In this document: piece by piece, positions 50,695-59,525 of the stretch
Layout: each line of letters starts with the position of its first letter
Position numbering within the stretch: the first letter of the stretch is position 1
From: UBA10183 sp041653835
GTDB lineage: Bacteria > Omnitrophota > Gorgyraeia > Gorgyraeales > Gorgyraeaceae
NCBI GenBank assembly: GCA_041653835.1
Contig: JBAZEP010000003.1
Coordinates: 13,834 to 77,833 of the forward strand
Direction: 5' to 3'
Length of the DNA: 64,000 bases
Made by a program: the position numbers and the translations under genes
Notes under the pieces: model-generated
What the model was told of the DNA's origin: nothing
What the model saw: only the letters and a program-made list of their open reading frames with translations
Databases searched by the model: none

Positions 50695-51570
50695 ATGCCG
50701 GTCATATTTTTAGTCGGTCCTACAGCTTCTGGCAAAACAAAACTTTCCATTAAACTGGCGGGAAAACTGAACGCCGAGATAGTATCCTGTGACTCTATGT
50801 GTGTCTATAGAGGCATGGATATACTTACCTCAAAACCTTCGAAGGCCGAGTTGAGAAAGGCGCGCCACCATCTTATAGATATAATTTCCCCGTCAAAAGA
50901 ATTCAGCGTTGCCGAGTACCGCAGGATGGCGCTTGAAAAGATAGAAGATATCCTGAAGCGCGGCAAGACCCCATTATTCGTGGGAGGCAGCGGTTTATAT
51001 GTGAAGGCTGTGATAGACGGTTTATTCCCTTCGGCGGAGAAGGACCTGAAATTCAGGAAAGAACAGGAAACGCTCGCGGAAAAATACGGCAAAAGGTATT
51101 TATACAGAAAATTAAAAAAAATAGACGCGAGCCGCGCCGCGAAGATACATCCCAATGACATGAGGCGTGTCATTAGGGCGCTCGAGATCTACCATACGGA
51201 AAAGAAAAAACCTTCGGAACTTAGCAGGGCTACGGAGCCGCTGAAATACGGCTTTAAGATATTCGGCGTCAGCCTGGAAAGGGACGCGCTTTACAGGAAT
51301 ATAGATAAAAGGGTTGAGGAGATGTTCGAAAAAGGCATTGTGAAGGAAGTAAAGAAACTTTCACGGAAAAGGCTCAGTATGACCGCGAAAAAGGCATTGG
51401 GGTATAACGAGGCGCTGGGTTATTTAAAGGGCAGGTATTCCCTGGAAGACGCCAAGGCGCTTCTCAAAAAAAATACCCGTCATTTCGCCAGGAGACAGCT
51501 GACCTGGTTCCGTCCTGACTGCCGCATCCGCTGGCTCTCGCTCCACCAACTGGAAAAATATAATGGGTAA
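50695..51570 (+). CDS. miaA: tRNA dimethylallyltransferase
   Basis: 291 residues. Transfers the dimethylallyl group to A37, the step before MiaB. P-loop GPTASGKTKLS (8-18), SCDSMCVYRGMDI, HHLIDIISP and the FVGGSGLYVKAVIDGL block. ATG 50695 is preferred over a GTG at 50680 inside the palindrome. Confidence 0.94.
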   Translation: MPVIFLVGPTASGKTKLSIKLAGKLNAEIVSCDSMCVYRGMDILTSKPSKAELRKARHHLIDIISPSKEFSVAEYRRMALEKIEDILKRGKTPLFVGGSGLYVKAVIDGLFPSAEKDLKFRKEQETLAEKYGKRYLYRKLKKIDASRAAKIHPNDMRRVIRALEIYHTEKKKPSELSRATEPLKYGFKIFGVSLERDALYRNIDKRVEEMFEKGIVKEVKKLSRKRLSMTAKKALGYNEALGYLKGRYSLEDAKALLKKNTRHFARRQLTWFRPDCRIRWLSLHQLEKYNG

Positions 51571-52684
51571 AAATAAATTCGAACGCCATCCGCTGATAAC
51601 GATCTCGATCTTTATCCTGACAGTTATTTTTACGCTGGATTTTTTGAGCGCTAATATTTACTCATTGATAAACAGATATCCTTTTTACGCGAGAGGGCAG
51701 AAGAAAAAAGAGGAGATGGACAGGGTTTATCATGTAAGGTCTGCGATATATCACCATGATCTGGCGAGAAACAAGGCTGTCGATTACGGCGCGCGGGGCA
51801 ATTACAGGCATATAGTTTACACCAACTCGCTGGGTTTTAAAGATAAGGCATGCGGGGATGTTCCTCTTATTTCGGATAAATACCGCGTGCTTTTTATAGG
51901 AGATTCCTTTGTGGAGGGCATAGGATTCAATTACGAGGATACATTCGTCGGCTTGATAGGCGCGGAATTGGCAAAAAAAGGAATAGAAGTGCTAAATGCC
52001 GGGGTCATATCGTATTCTCCTGTAATTTATTGGAGAAAAATTAAATATCTTCTGGAAGATACGGGGTTAAAGTTCGATGAGGTAGCGGCTTTTATAGATA
52101 TCTCCGATATAGAAAATGAAGCGGTCGATTATTATCTGGACACGAACGGCAACGTAGCAGGATCCGGTGTCAGCCGCAAGATATACTGCGAAGGAACAGA
52201 TGGTTTAAGCGGCCTTAAAACATTGATAAAAAATAATTCTATATTTATATATTCTATGCTCTATAACCTGGACAAAATATCGAAATTAAGAGGGAACATT
52301 AATATCAAAAGGGCCCGCTGGACGATCGACAGGAATATCTATAATGCCTACGGCGAAAAAGGCCTCGAGACAGCAAGTCTCCATATGGATAATCTGCGCG
52401 AATTACTTGATAAACACGGGATAAAGCTTACCGTGGCGGTATATCCATGGCCGGATCAAATCATCAACAGGGATTTGGATTCTATCCAGGTCTTATACTG
52501 GAAAGACTGGTGCGATAAACGCGCCATACCTTTTATAAACTACTTTCCGTATTTTATAAACGGAAGGACTAAAAAAGAGCTGAAGGATACGATAAATAAA
52601 TATTACAATGCCTATGATATACATTGGAATCAAAATGGCCATAGATTGATCGCGGATGTTTTTCTGGATTTTTATAGAAAGTAA
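51563..52684 (+). CDS. membrane-anchored SGNH-hydrolase-like protein
   Basis: 373 residues. One N-terminal transmembrane helix (about 12-32) then an SGNH/GDSL-type domain: block I VLFIGDSFVEGIGF (Ser nucleophile) and the C-terminal DIHWNQNGHRLIAD with the Asp-x-x-His pair. Such proteins include O-acetyl transfer or removal enzymes acting on envelope polysaccharides. Substrate unknown. It overlaps miaA by 8 nt. Confidence 0.8.
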   Translation: MGKNKFERHPLITISIFILTVIFTLDFLSANIYSLINRYPFYARGQKKKEEMDRVYHVRSAIYHHDLARNKAVDYGARGNYRHIVYTNSLGFKDKACGDVPLISDKYRVLFIGDSFVEGIGFNYEDTFVGLIGAELAKKGIEVLNAGVISYSPVIYWRKIKYLLEDTGLKFDEVAAFIDISDIENEAVDYYLDTNGNVAGSGVSRKIYCEGTDGLSGLKTLIKNNSIFIYSMLYNLDKISKLRGNINIKRARWTIDRNIYNAYGEKGLETASLHMDNLRELLDKHGIKLTVAVYPWPDQIINRDLDSIQVLYWKDWCDKRAIPFINYFPYFINGRTKKELKDTINKYYNAYDIHWNQNGHRLIADVFLDFYRK

Positions 52685-52725
52685 AATAACAGGAAAGTTG
52701 ATTTGTAATATTTTCTGGGAAGGTT

Positions 52726-53982
52726 ATGGAAAAGGCCGTATTAGTAACAGTTGATCTGGGTGAAAAAGGCGAGTGGCCGCTTAAAGATAGGGCCATGGAA
52801 TTGAAGGAACTCGCGCGATCGAGCGGGGCATCGGTCGAGGCCGAGATATTGTGCCATAAAGAAAAACCTTCCCCTGATCTATTTATAGGCAAAGGCAAGT
52901 TCGAAGAATTGCGTGGCATTGTCCAACAGAAAAAAGCCGGCCTTGTGATTTTCAATAACGATCTTACTCCTACCCAACTAAGGAATATAGAACACGGGCT
53001 CGAGGGTATAAGGGTCATTGACAGGACCCAGCTTATACTGGATATCTTTGCGAGGAACGCCAGGAGTGTGGAAGGCAAGGTCCAGGTAGAGTTGGCGCAA
53101 TTGGAATATCTATTGCCGCGGCTTACCGGAAAAGGCATCCAGCTTTCAAGGCTCGGAGGAGGCATAGGTACCAGGGGGCCGGGAGAAAAGATATTGGAAT
53201 ATGACCGCCGGAGGATCAGGGACCAGATTACGAGGTTAAAGGAAAAATTGGAGGATATAGGCAAAAGGCGGTTGGCTTTACGCAAGAGAAGGGCTGACGC
53301 GTTTCTTACCACCATAGCTATCATAGGTTATACCAATGCCGGCAAGACCACGCTCCTTAACCGGCTCACAGGCTCTAAAAAATTGACCGCGGACAAACTT
53401 TTCAGCACCCTTGACCCTGTCGCGAGAAGCTACAAGCTTCCGAATAACCAAAAGGTCCTATTCCTTGATACAGTTGGATTTTTGCATAACCTGCCGCATC
53501 ATCTTGTGGAGGCTTTTAAATCCACGCTTGAGGAAGTCAGGATGGCGGATATACTTTTGCATGTGCTGGACGCTTCGAATGAAAAGGTCCGAGAGCAGGA
53601 CGAAGCCGTATATAAGGTATTGAAGGAACTTGGCGCGGAAAACAAGATAATCATCGATATCCTCAATAAAACAGACCTTATCAATGACCCTGACCGGGTA
53701 TGGCGCCTGAAAAAAGATTTTAAAAATCCTGTCCTGGTATCAGCGCTTACAGGCGAAGGCATAACCGGCCTTGTGGACGAAATATCAGAGCTTTTGTCCG
53801 GCCTTGTCACGGAAGTCAAAGTAGCGATACCTAATAACAGGATGGATATGGTGAACTTGGTTTACGAGAACGGCAAAGTTATCCACAGAGAAGACAGGCC
53901 TGGCTCGGTTTACCTGGAAGCGATTATTCCCGCACGTTTAAAAAACTCGCTCTCTAATGTCACATTTAAGACACTGTCTTAA
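52726..53982 (+). CDS. hflX: ribosome-associated GTPase HflX
   Basis: 418 residues. The N-terminal HflX domain has FIGKGKFEELR and the glycine-rich SRLGGGIGTRGPGE; the GTPase domain has GYTNAGKTTLL (201-211), FLDTVGFLHNLPHHLVEAFKS-type G3 region and NKTDL. HflX rescues stalled ribosomes under heat stress. The last nine residues SNVTFKTLS and the stop come from palindrome A6, almost the same tail as in MiaB. Confidence 0.94.
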   Translation: MEKAVLVTVDLGEKGEWPLKDRAMELKELARSSGASVEAEILCHKEKPSPDLFIGKGKFEELRGIVQQKKAGLVIFNNDLTPTQLRNIEHGLEGIRVIDRTQLILDIFARNARSVEGKVQVELAQLEYLLPRLTGKGIQLSRLGGGIGTRGPGEKILEYDRRRIRDQITRLKEKLEDIGKRRLALRKRRADAFLTTIAIIGYTNAGKTTLLNRLTGSKKLTADKLFSTLDPVARSYKLPNNQKVLFLDTVGFLHNLPHHLVEAFKSTLEEVRMADILLHVLDASNEKVREQDEAVYKVLKELGAENKIIIDILNKTDLINDPDRVWRLKKDFKNPVLVSALTGEGITGLVDEISELLSGLVTEVKVAIPNNRMDMVNLVYENGKVIHREDRPGSVYLEAIIPARLKNSLSNVTFKTLS

Positions 53983-53993
53983 ATGTGACATTA
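53955..53993 (+). repeat. 39-nt palindrome, family A copy 6
   Basis: TAATGTCACATTTAAGACA, centre C, exact complement. It overlaps the hflX end and lies before the heat-shock promoter. Confidence 0.95.
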
Positions 53994-54014
53994 GGCGAAG
54001 AGAGTAAATTTTAC

Positions 54015-54043
54015 TTGACATATAGCACTCTAAGTGGTAGAGT
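54015..54043 (+). promoter_or_regulatory. heat-shock operon promoter
   Basis: TTGACA (54015-54020), 17-nt spacer, TAGAGT (54038-54043). The CIRCE operator overlaps spacer and -10 box, so HrcA would block polymerase. Confidence 0.8.
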
Positions 54044-54048
54044 GCTAA
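54022..54048 (+). promoter_or_regulatory. CIRCE operator (HrcA-binding site)
   Basis: ATAGCACTC-N9-GAGTGCTAA, differing from the consensus TTAGCACTC-N9-GAGTGCTAA at one base. It directly precedes hrcA. Confidence 0.97.
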
Positions 54049-54067
54049 TTTGTTTAAGGGGTGTATC

Positions 54068-55108
54068 ATGAAACATGTAGATGTCGAATCAAGACGAAAG
54101 ATAATATTAGGGGCGATAGTTGAATCTTATGTGGATAGCGCTGTGCCTGTGGGTTCCAGGGCGATATCCCAGAGGTTCAGGTACAGCGTAAGCCCGGCGA
54201 CCATAAGGAATGTAATGGCTGACCTGGAGGAGATGGGCCTTATTATGCAGCCGCATACCTCAGCGGGCAGGGTCCCCACCGATAAAGGCTACAGGTTTTA
54301 CGTGGACTCTTTATTGGAGCCAAAGCATCTTACCAAAGAAGAAGAGTCTATAATAAATAAACTCATCCACGCCTCGGGCAATGATATCGATTATATAATG
54401 CAAAATGTCTCAAAGGCCATCAGCGTAATAACGAATGTCGCGGGCATGGTCCTTACGCCCAGGCTCAAGAGAAGCGTATTCAAACATATAGAACTTTTCA
54501 ATATAGACGATTCCAGGATACTCGCTGTTATCATCACGACAGCGGGTTTTGTAAAAAATTCTATCATGGATACGGACGAGCATGTCACCAGGCAGGAACT
54601 TACGCGTATAGCGGAATTTCTGAACAGCGAGCTGGAAGGCATATCCCTCGGCGAGATAAGATCGCATCTCACCCGGAAAGTCCTTGAGGAGAGGGACACG
54701 TTTTACACATTTTTAAAAAGGGCAATGGAGATATTGTCGGTGCCGGGCCTTTTCAGGGCGGACGACCATCTGTATCTCGATGGCGCGGCGTGTATAATGT
54801 CTCATCCCGAGTTTAACGATATCGGCAAGGCAAGGTTGTTTTTAAGGGCATGCGAAGATAAAAAAGGCCTCCTTAGCCTCCTGAACCAGGACATGGAGCC
54901 GGACGGCGTAAAAATCCATATAGGCAGGGAAAATATCGACAGCGAGATACAGGGGTGCTCGGTCATTACGTGCAATTATAAGATCGACGGCATGACGGTA
55001 GGCGCGATCGCGGCCATAGGCCCTACAAGGATGGAATACGGCAAGATCATATCCGTCCTGAAGCATATCTCCGCCGAACTCGGAAAGGAGCTGGAAAGCC
55101 TTGGGTAA
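54068..55108 (+). CDS. hrcA: heat-inducible transcription repressor HrcA
   Basis: 346 residues. A winged-helix N-terminus (VGSRAISQRFRYSVSPATIRNVMADLEEMG) and HTSAGRVPTDKGYRFYVD are diagnostic. HrcA binds CIRCE and represses its own operon until GroEL or DnaK activity falls. Start ATG 54068 with AAGGGGTG upstream; a TTG 18 nt earlier would touch the operator and is less likely. Confidence 0.96.
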   Translation: MKHVDVESRRKIILGAIVESYVDSAVPVGSRAISQRFRYSVSPATIRNVMADLEEMGLIMQPHTSAGRVPTDKGYRFYVDSLLEPKHLTKEEESIINKLIHASGNDIDYIMQNVSKAISVITNVAGMVLTPRLKRSVFKHIELFNIDDSRILAVIITTAGFVKNSIMDTDEHVTRQELTRIAEFLNSELEGISLGEIRSHLTRKVLEERDTFYTFLKRAMEILSVPGLFRADDHLYLDGAACIMSHPEFNDIGKARLFLRACEDKKGLLSLLNQDMEPDGVKIHIGRENIDSEIQGCSVITCNYKIDGMTVGAIAAIGPTRMEYGKIISVLKHISAELGKELESLG

Positions 55109-55643
55109 CGAGACCAGAAAGAATAAAATACTCCTGACCATGGAAGAGTTCAAGGCGCTGGAGGACAGGGCGGAAAAGTCCGAAGAGTACCTTGACAGGT
55201 TTCTCAGGCTCCAGGCGGATTTCGATAATTATAAAAAACGCCTCGAGAAAGAAAAGATAGAGTTCGTGAAATACGCCAACGAGGAGATCGTGTCCGAGAT
55301 ATTGAAGATACTGGATGATTTTGAGAGGGCGGTCGAGGCGGGAAAGACAAAACACGATTTTGACATCCTATATAAAGGTATAGAGATGATACATAAAGAC
55401 CTGAAGGGTTTTTTGAAACAGAAAGGCATAAAGGAAATAGAGGCCAAGGGCAAACCTTTTGATCCTAACGAGCATGAGGCAATGCTGCAGGAAGAGACGG
55501 ATGCCCATCCGGAGGGCCATGTGACGGAAGAATTGCAGAAAGGTTATACATTTAACGGCAGGGTAATAAGGCCGTCAAAGGTGAAAGTGGCGAAACGACC
55601 GGAAAACAAAAAACAAAAACCAGAAGGAGGAAAAAATGGCTAA
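55101..55643 (+). CDS. grpE: nucleotide exchange factor GrpE
   Basis: 180 residues. A coiled-coil N-terminus (EEFKALEDRAEKSEEYLDRFLRLQADFDNYKKR) and a C-terminal beta domain (FDPNEHEAMLQEE, VTEELQKGYTFNGRVIRPSKVKVA). It releases ADP from DnaK. TTG start at 55101 with GGAAAGGAG 10 nt upstream; overlaps hrcA by 8 nt. Confidence 0.94.
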   Translation: MGNETRKNKILLTMEEFKALEDRAEKSEEYLDRFLRLQADFDNYKKRLEKEKIEFVKYANEEIVSEILKILDDFERAVEAGKTKHDFDILYKGIEMIHKDLKGFLKQKGIKEIEAKGKPFDPNEHEAMLQEETDAHPEGHVTEELQKGYTFNGRVIRPSKVKVAKRPENKKQKPEGGKNG

Positions 55644-57558
55644 AGTTATAGGAATAGATTTAGGAACATCAAATTCCGCGGCTTCGGTAATGGAAGCGGG
55701 CAGGCCCGTTATAATACCGAGCGCAGAAGGCGCGGGCGTAGCGAGCGGCAAGGCATTCCCGTCTTTTGTGGCGTTTACCAAGGACGGACAGAAACTCGTG
55801 GGCGAGCCCGCCAGGAGACAGGCGGCCATAAACCCGGAGGGCACCATATACGCCGCGAAGCGGAAAATGGGCAGTGACCATAAATTCAAGGTATACGGCA
55901 AGGAATATACGCCCCAGCAGATCTCCGCGTTCATCCTGCAAAAAGTAAAGCAGGACTCGGAGGCGTATCTGGGAGACAAGGTGGAAGAGGTGGTAATTAC
56001 CTGCCCCGCTTATTTTAATGACAACCAGCGCCAGGCGACAAAAGACGCGGGCGAGATAGCGGGCCTTAAAGTCCTGAGGATAATCAACGAACCTACTGCC
56101 GCGTGTTTAGCGTACGGCCTTGATAAAGTCGGCAAAGAACTCAAGATAATGGTATTCGATTTCGGCGGCGGCACCCTGGACGTTACCATCATGGATATGT
56201 GGTATGACAAAGAACATAAGGCCAGCGGTTTCGAGGTAAAATCCACAAACGGCGATACCCAGCTCGGCGGCACAGATATGGATAATGTGCTCGTGGATTA
56301 TCTCGCGAACCAGTTTAAAAAAGAAACAGGTATAGACTTGAAGAATGACAAAATGGCTTCCCAGCGCCTGAGAGAGGCGGCTGAGAAAGCCAAGGTCGAA
56401 CTTTCAAGTACGGTACAGACGGACATAAACCTTCCTTTTATAACGGCGGACGCTGGAGGGCCGAAACATCTCGCCATGTCTTTATCAAGGGCAAAGCTTG
56501 AGGACCTCGTAAAGCCTATCGTGGACAGGTGTAAACCGCCGGTAGACCAGGCTGTAAAGGACGCGGGTTTTTCCATAAAGGATATCGATAAAATAATCAT
56601 GGTAGGCGGGCCTACCAGGATGCCTATTGTCCAGAAATTCCTGGAAGACTATGTGGGCAAAAAGATAGAACGCGGGGTCGATCCCATGGAATGCGTGGCA
56701 ATGGGCGCGGCTATACAGGCGGCTATTATAAAAGGGGACGCGAAAGAGGTATTACTCCTGGACGTTACCCCTCTTTCGCTCGGCATCGAGACCCTCGGGG
56801 GCGTATTTACAAAGCTTATCGAACGCAACTCCACTATTCCTACAAGAAAGAGCCAGGTGTTCTCGACAGCCGCGGATAACCAGAACGCTGTTACGGTCAG
56901 GGTCCTGCAGGGCGAGAGACAAATGGCGGAAGACAATACCGAGTTAGGCAGGTTTGACCTTGTAGGCATCCCTCCCGCGCCGCGTGGAATACCCCAGATA
57001 GAGGTAGGTTTCGATATCGATAGGGACGGTATCGTGCATGTAAGCGCTAAAGACCTTGGCACAGGCAAGGAACAGACCATCAAGATAACCGCTTCTACCA
57101 AATTGTCGAAAGAAGAAATAGAAAAAATGGTCAAGCAGGCAGAAGAATTCGCGGACCAGGATAAAAAGAAGAAAGAAGAAGTAGAGATAAAGAACCAGGC
57201 CGATACGCTGGCGTATTCCGTGGAAAGATCGCTGAAAGATTTCGGGGATAAGGTCAGCCAGGAAGAAAGGCTTAAAATAGAACAGAAACTCAATGACCTT
57301 AAAGAGGCGTTGAAAGGCACGGACGCCGCCAAAATTAAGAAAACAATGGACGAACTTGCCACTGCCTCACATAAGTTAGCGGAGGAAGTCTACAAAGCCG
57401 CCCAGGCGAAACAGGGACAGAAAGGCCAGCCCGGTGCAGAGGCGGGGGGCGCGGCAGGAGGCCAGGGGCCTTCGGACGCAGGTTCTGAAAATGACCAGCC
57501 TAAAAAGAAAAAAGACGGCGGGGACGATGTAATAGACGCCGAATTTAAAGAAAAGTAA
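55636..57558 (+). CDS. dnaK: molecular chaperone DnaK
   Basis: 640 residues, full-length Hsp70. GIDLGTSNSAASVMEAG (phosphate 1), INEPTAACLAYG, DFGGGTLDVTIMD, VGGPTRMPIVQKF and the linker VLLLDVTPLSLGIETLGG. The C-terminal tail is Gly/Gln/Ala-rich and ends DDVIDAEFKEK. The start overlaps grpE by 8 nt with GAAGGAGG before it. Confidence 0.98.
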   Translation: MAKVIGIDLGTSNSAASVMEAGRPVIIPSAEGAGVASGKAFPSFVAFTKDGQKLVGEPARRQAAINPEGTIYAAKRKMGSDHKFKVYGKEYTPQQISAFILQKVKQDSEAYLGDKVEEVVITCPAYFNDNQRQATKDAGEIAGLKVLRIINEPTAACLAYGLDKVGKELKIMVFDFGGGTLDVTIMDMWYDKEHKASGFEVKSTNGDTQLGGTDMDNVLVDYLANQFKKETGIDLKNDKMASQRLREAAEKAKVELSSTVQTDINLPFITADAGGPKHLAMSLSRAKLEDLVKPIVDRCKPPVDQAVKDAGFSIKDIDKIIMVGGPTRMPIVQKFLEDYVGKKIERGVDPMECVAMGAAIQAAIIKGDAKEVLLLDVTPLSLGIETLGGVFTKLIERNSTIPTRKSQVFSTAADNQNAVTVRVLQGERQMAEDNTELGRFDLVGIPPAPRGIPQIEVGFDIDRDGIVHVSAKDLGTGKEQTIKITASTKLSKEEIEKMVKQAEEFADQDKKKKEEVEIKNQADTLAYSVERSLKDFGDKVSQEERLKIEQKLNDLKEALKGTDAAKIKKTMDELATASHKLAEEVYKAAQAKQGQKGQPGAEAGGAAGGQGPSDAGSENDQPKKKKDGGDDVIDAEFKEK

Positions 57559-57563
57559 CCTAT

Positions 57564-57602
57564 CCCAAACCCGCATTGGGTTAACCCCAATGCGGGTTTG
57601 GG
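57564..57602 (+). repeat. 39-nt palindrome, family B copy 2
   Basis: CCCAAACCCGCATTGGGTT, centre A, and ACCCCAATGCGGGTTTGGG. It shares the outer 13 bases with copy 1 (41809-41847); the inner bases differ but remain paired apart from one mismatch. It lies between dnaK and dnaJ. Confidence 0.93.
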
Positions 57603-57616
57603 TATGGGTGATATAA

Positions 57617-58774
57617 ATGACCACAAAGCGTGATTATTACGAAATATTGGGTGTGCAGAAAGGCGCGAGCGAGGAAGAGATAAAAAAAACGTACAGGAAC
57701 CTCGCGCTTAAATACCACCCTGACCGCGTCACTCATGATAAGAAAAAAGAGGCCGAGGAGAGATTTAAGGAGATCTCGGAGGCATACGCGGTCCTTTCCG
57801 ATTCCCAGAAAAGAAGCCAGTATGACCAGTTCGGCCACGCCGGCATAGATTCCAAATATTCGTCCGAGGATATATTCAAGGGCGCTGATTTTTCAAGTAT
57901 CTTTGAGGACATGGGTTTTGGCGGGGATATGTTTGAAGACATCCTCGGCAGTTTCGGGATGTTCGGAGGCGCTTCGCATAGGCGGAGCCGCGGCCCTGGA
58001 AGGGGCAGGGACCTCGAGTATGAGATAGAAATTTCATTTGAAGAGGCCGCGTTCGGGACGAAAAAAACCGTCAATGTACCCAGGCATAAGACATGCGACG
58101 CCTGCGCGGGTTCGGGCGCAAAACCCGGCACCAAGAAAACTACCTGTCAGACATGTAACGGCAGAGGGCAGGTCCTGTATTCGGCTGGTTTTATAAATGT
58201 TTCCCAGTCCTGCCCTAAATGCAGGGGTGAAGGAAGCATCATAAAAAGCCCATGCCCCAAATGCGACGGCTCGGGCAGGGTAAGGAGCGTCCAGAAGATA
58301 GAAATAAGCATACCCGCGGGCGTTGATACAGGTTCCCGTCTCCGTGTCCAGGGCGAAGGCGATTCCGGGCCGAGAGGCGGTTCTTCCGGCGACCTGTATA
58401 TTTATATAAATGTAAAAGAACATCCTGTATTCCAGAGGCACGGTTATGATATAATATGCGAAGTGCCTGTCAGTTTTACGCTTGCCGCGCTCGGAGGCGA
58501 GGTAGAGGTACCCACGCTTACAGGCAATGTGATGATGAAGATACCCGAAGGCACGCAGTCCGGCAGGGTGTTCCGGCTCAGCGGCAGGGGAGTGAAGAAT
58601 CTGCGCGGTTATGGCACAGGCGACCAGCTTGTAAAAGTAGTAGTGGAAACGCCAAGCCGTTTAAACCCGGAACAAAAAAAGCTTTTGCGGGAGTTTGAGA
58701 AAGCGTGTAACGGAAGTGTTAACCCTATATCCGCGTCTTTTATGGATAAGGTAAAAAACATATTCAAGAAATAG
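57617..58774 (+). CDS. dnaJ: molecular chaperone DnaJ
   Basis: 385 residues. J domain with HPDR, Gly/Phe-rich linker, four CxxCxGxG zinc repeats (CDACAGSG, CQTCNGRG, CPKCRGEG, CPKCDGSG) and the C-terminal substrate domain. The stop is at the edge of palindrome E2. Confidence 0.97.
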   Translation: MTTKRDYYEILGVQKGASEEEIKKTYRNLALKYHPDRVTHDKKKEAEERFKEISEAYAVLSDSQKRSQYDQFGHAGIDSKYSSEDIFKGADFSSIFEDMGFGGDMFEDILGSFGMFGGASHRRSRGPGRGRDLEYEIEISFEEAAFGTKKTVNVPRHKTCDACAGSGAKPGTKKTTCQTCNGRGQVLYSAGFINVSQSCPKCRGEGSIIKSPCPKCDGSGRVRSVQKIEISIPAGVDTGSRLRVQGEGDSGPRGGSSGDLYIYINVKEHPVFQRHGYDIICEVPVSFTLAALGGEVEVPTLTGNVMMKIPEGTQSGRVFRLSGRGVKNLRGYGTGDQLVKVVVETPSRLNPEQKKLLREFEKACNGSVNPISASFMDKVKNIFKK

Positions 58775-58870
58775 GTTCTCGACTCCGCTTTCTTTTCATG
58801 CTTCCCTGACCGCTCGAACAATATTCTTCGAGCGGTCAGGGAAGCAAATCATGGAAGCGGAGTCGAGAAG
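58775..58870 (+). repeat. long palindrome, family E copy 2
   Basis: Outer arms TTCTCGACTCCGCTT (58776-58790) and complement (58855-58869). Inner 19-bp arms GCTTCCCTGACCGCTCGAA and complement around the same CAATATTC loop as copy 1. It begins right after the dnaJ stop. Confidence 0.92.
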
Positions 58871-58884
58871 TTAAAGGAGAAAAG

Positions 58885-59148
58885 ATGCCAACCTACGAAT
58901 ACGAATGCGCGAAATGCAAAAAGATATTTGAAAAATTCCAGAGCATGAAGGATAAGCCTCTCACTGTCTGTCCGGATAAAAAATGCAAAGGTAAGGTAAA
59001 AAGGCTGATAGGTTCGGGCGGCGGGTTCATATTCAAGGGGCCGGGCTTCTATGCCACGGATTACCGCAGTTCCTCCTATAAGGAAAAGGCGAGAAAGGAC
59101 AGCGCATCCAGTCCATGCCATACGTGCAAGGAAGGATGCAAGCATTGA
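58885..59148 (+). CDS. FmdB-family zinc-ribbon regulator-like protein
   Basis: 87 residues. Zinc ribbon MPTYEYECAKCKKIFEKFQ with CPDKKC, then the family phrase KRLIGSGGGFIFKGPGFYATDY, and a Cys-rich tail CHTCKEGCKH. Function unsettled; annotated as putative regulatory protein. AAAGGAGA precedes it. Confidence 0.92.
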   Translation: MPTYEYECAKCKKIFEKFQSMKDKPLTVCPDKKCKGKVKRLIGSGGGFIFKGPGFYATDYRSSSYKEKARKDSASSPCHTCKEGCKH

Positions 59149-59525
59149 GCCGTAAATTTCTCGCGTACTGGCTGCCTTTATACCTGTACGCCGGCCTTAT
59201 ATTCTACATCTCAAGCATTCCGAAACCCCTTCCGGACATCTCTATACCTTATATAGACAAGTTTTTGCACGCGCTCGAATACGCCGTCTTCGGCGGCCTC
59301 GCGGCGCGGGCTTTCAGAAATTCCAAGAAGGAAGCATTACGCGAGAATTTCAAGGTATTGGCGGTTATAGCGGCCCTTGTTTACGGGGCATCGGATGAAT
59401 TTCACCAGTATTTCGTATCATCACGCGCCTGTGATTGTTTTGATCTGATCTCGGACTTCATCGGCGGGACAATAGGAGCTATCATCTATGGCAGATATTA
59501 TCGCTTTCAAAGGCACGCGTTATAA
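59136..59525 (+). CDS. VanZ-like membrane protein
   Basis: 129 residues with about four transmembrane helices: YWLPLYLYAGLIFYISSIP, a second after DKFLHALEYAVFGGLAARA, VLAVIAALVYGASDEFHQYF and ISDFIGGTIGAIIYG. DKFLHALEY and DEFHQ are VanZ-family signatures. Start ATG 59136 with AAGGAAGG upstream; TTG 59145 overlapping the FmdB stop is an alternative. Confidence 0.88.
   Translation: MQALSRKFLAYWLPLYLYAGLIFYISSIPKPLPDISIPYIDKFLHALEYAVFGGLAARAFRNSKKEALRENFKVLAVIAALVYGASDEFHQYFVSSRACDCFDLISDFIGGTIGAIIYGRYYRFQRHAL

Noticed and set aside
14924..53993. Scattered palindromes as a CRISPR array
   Set aside because: Copies are thousands of bases apart, with no spacers in tandem and no cas genes.
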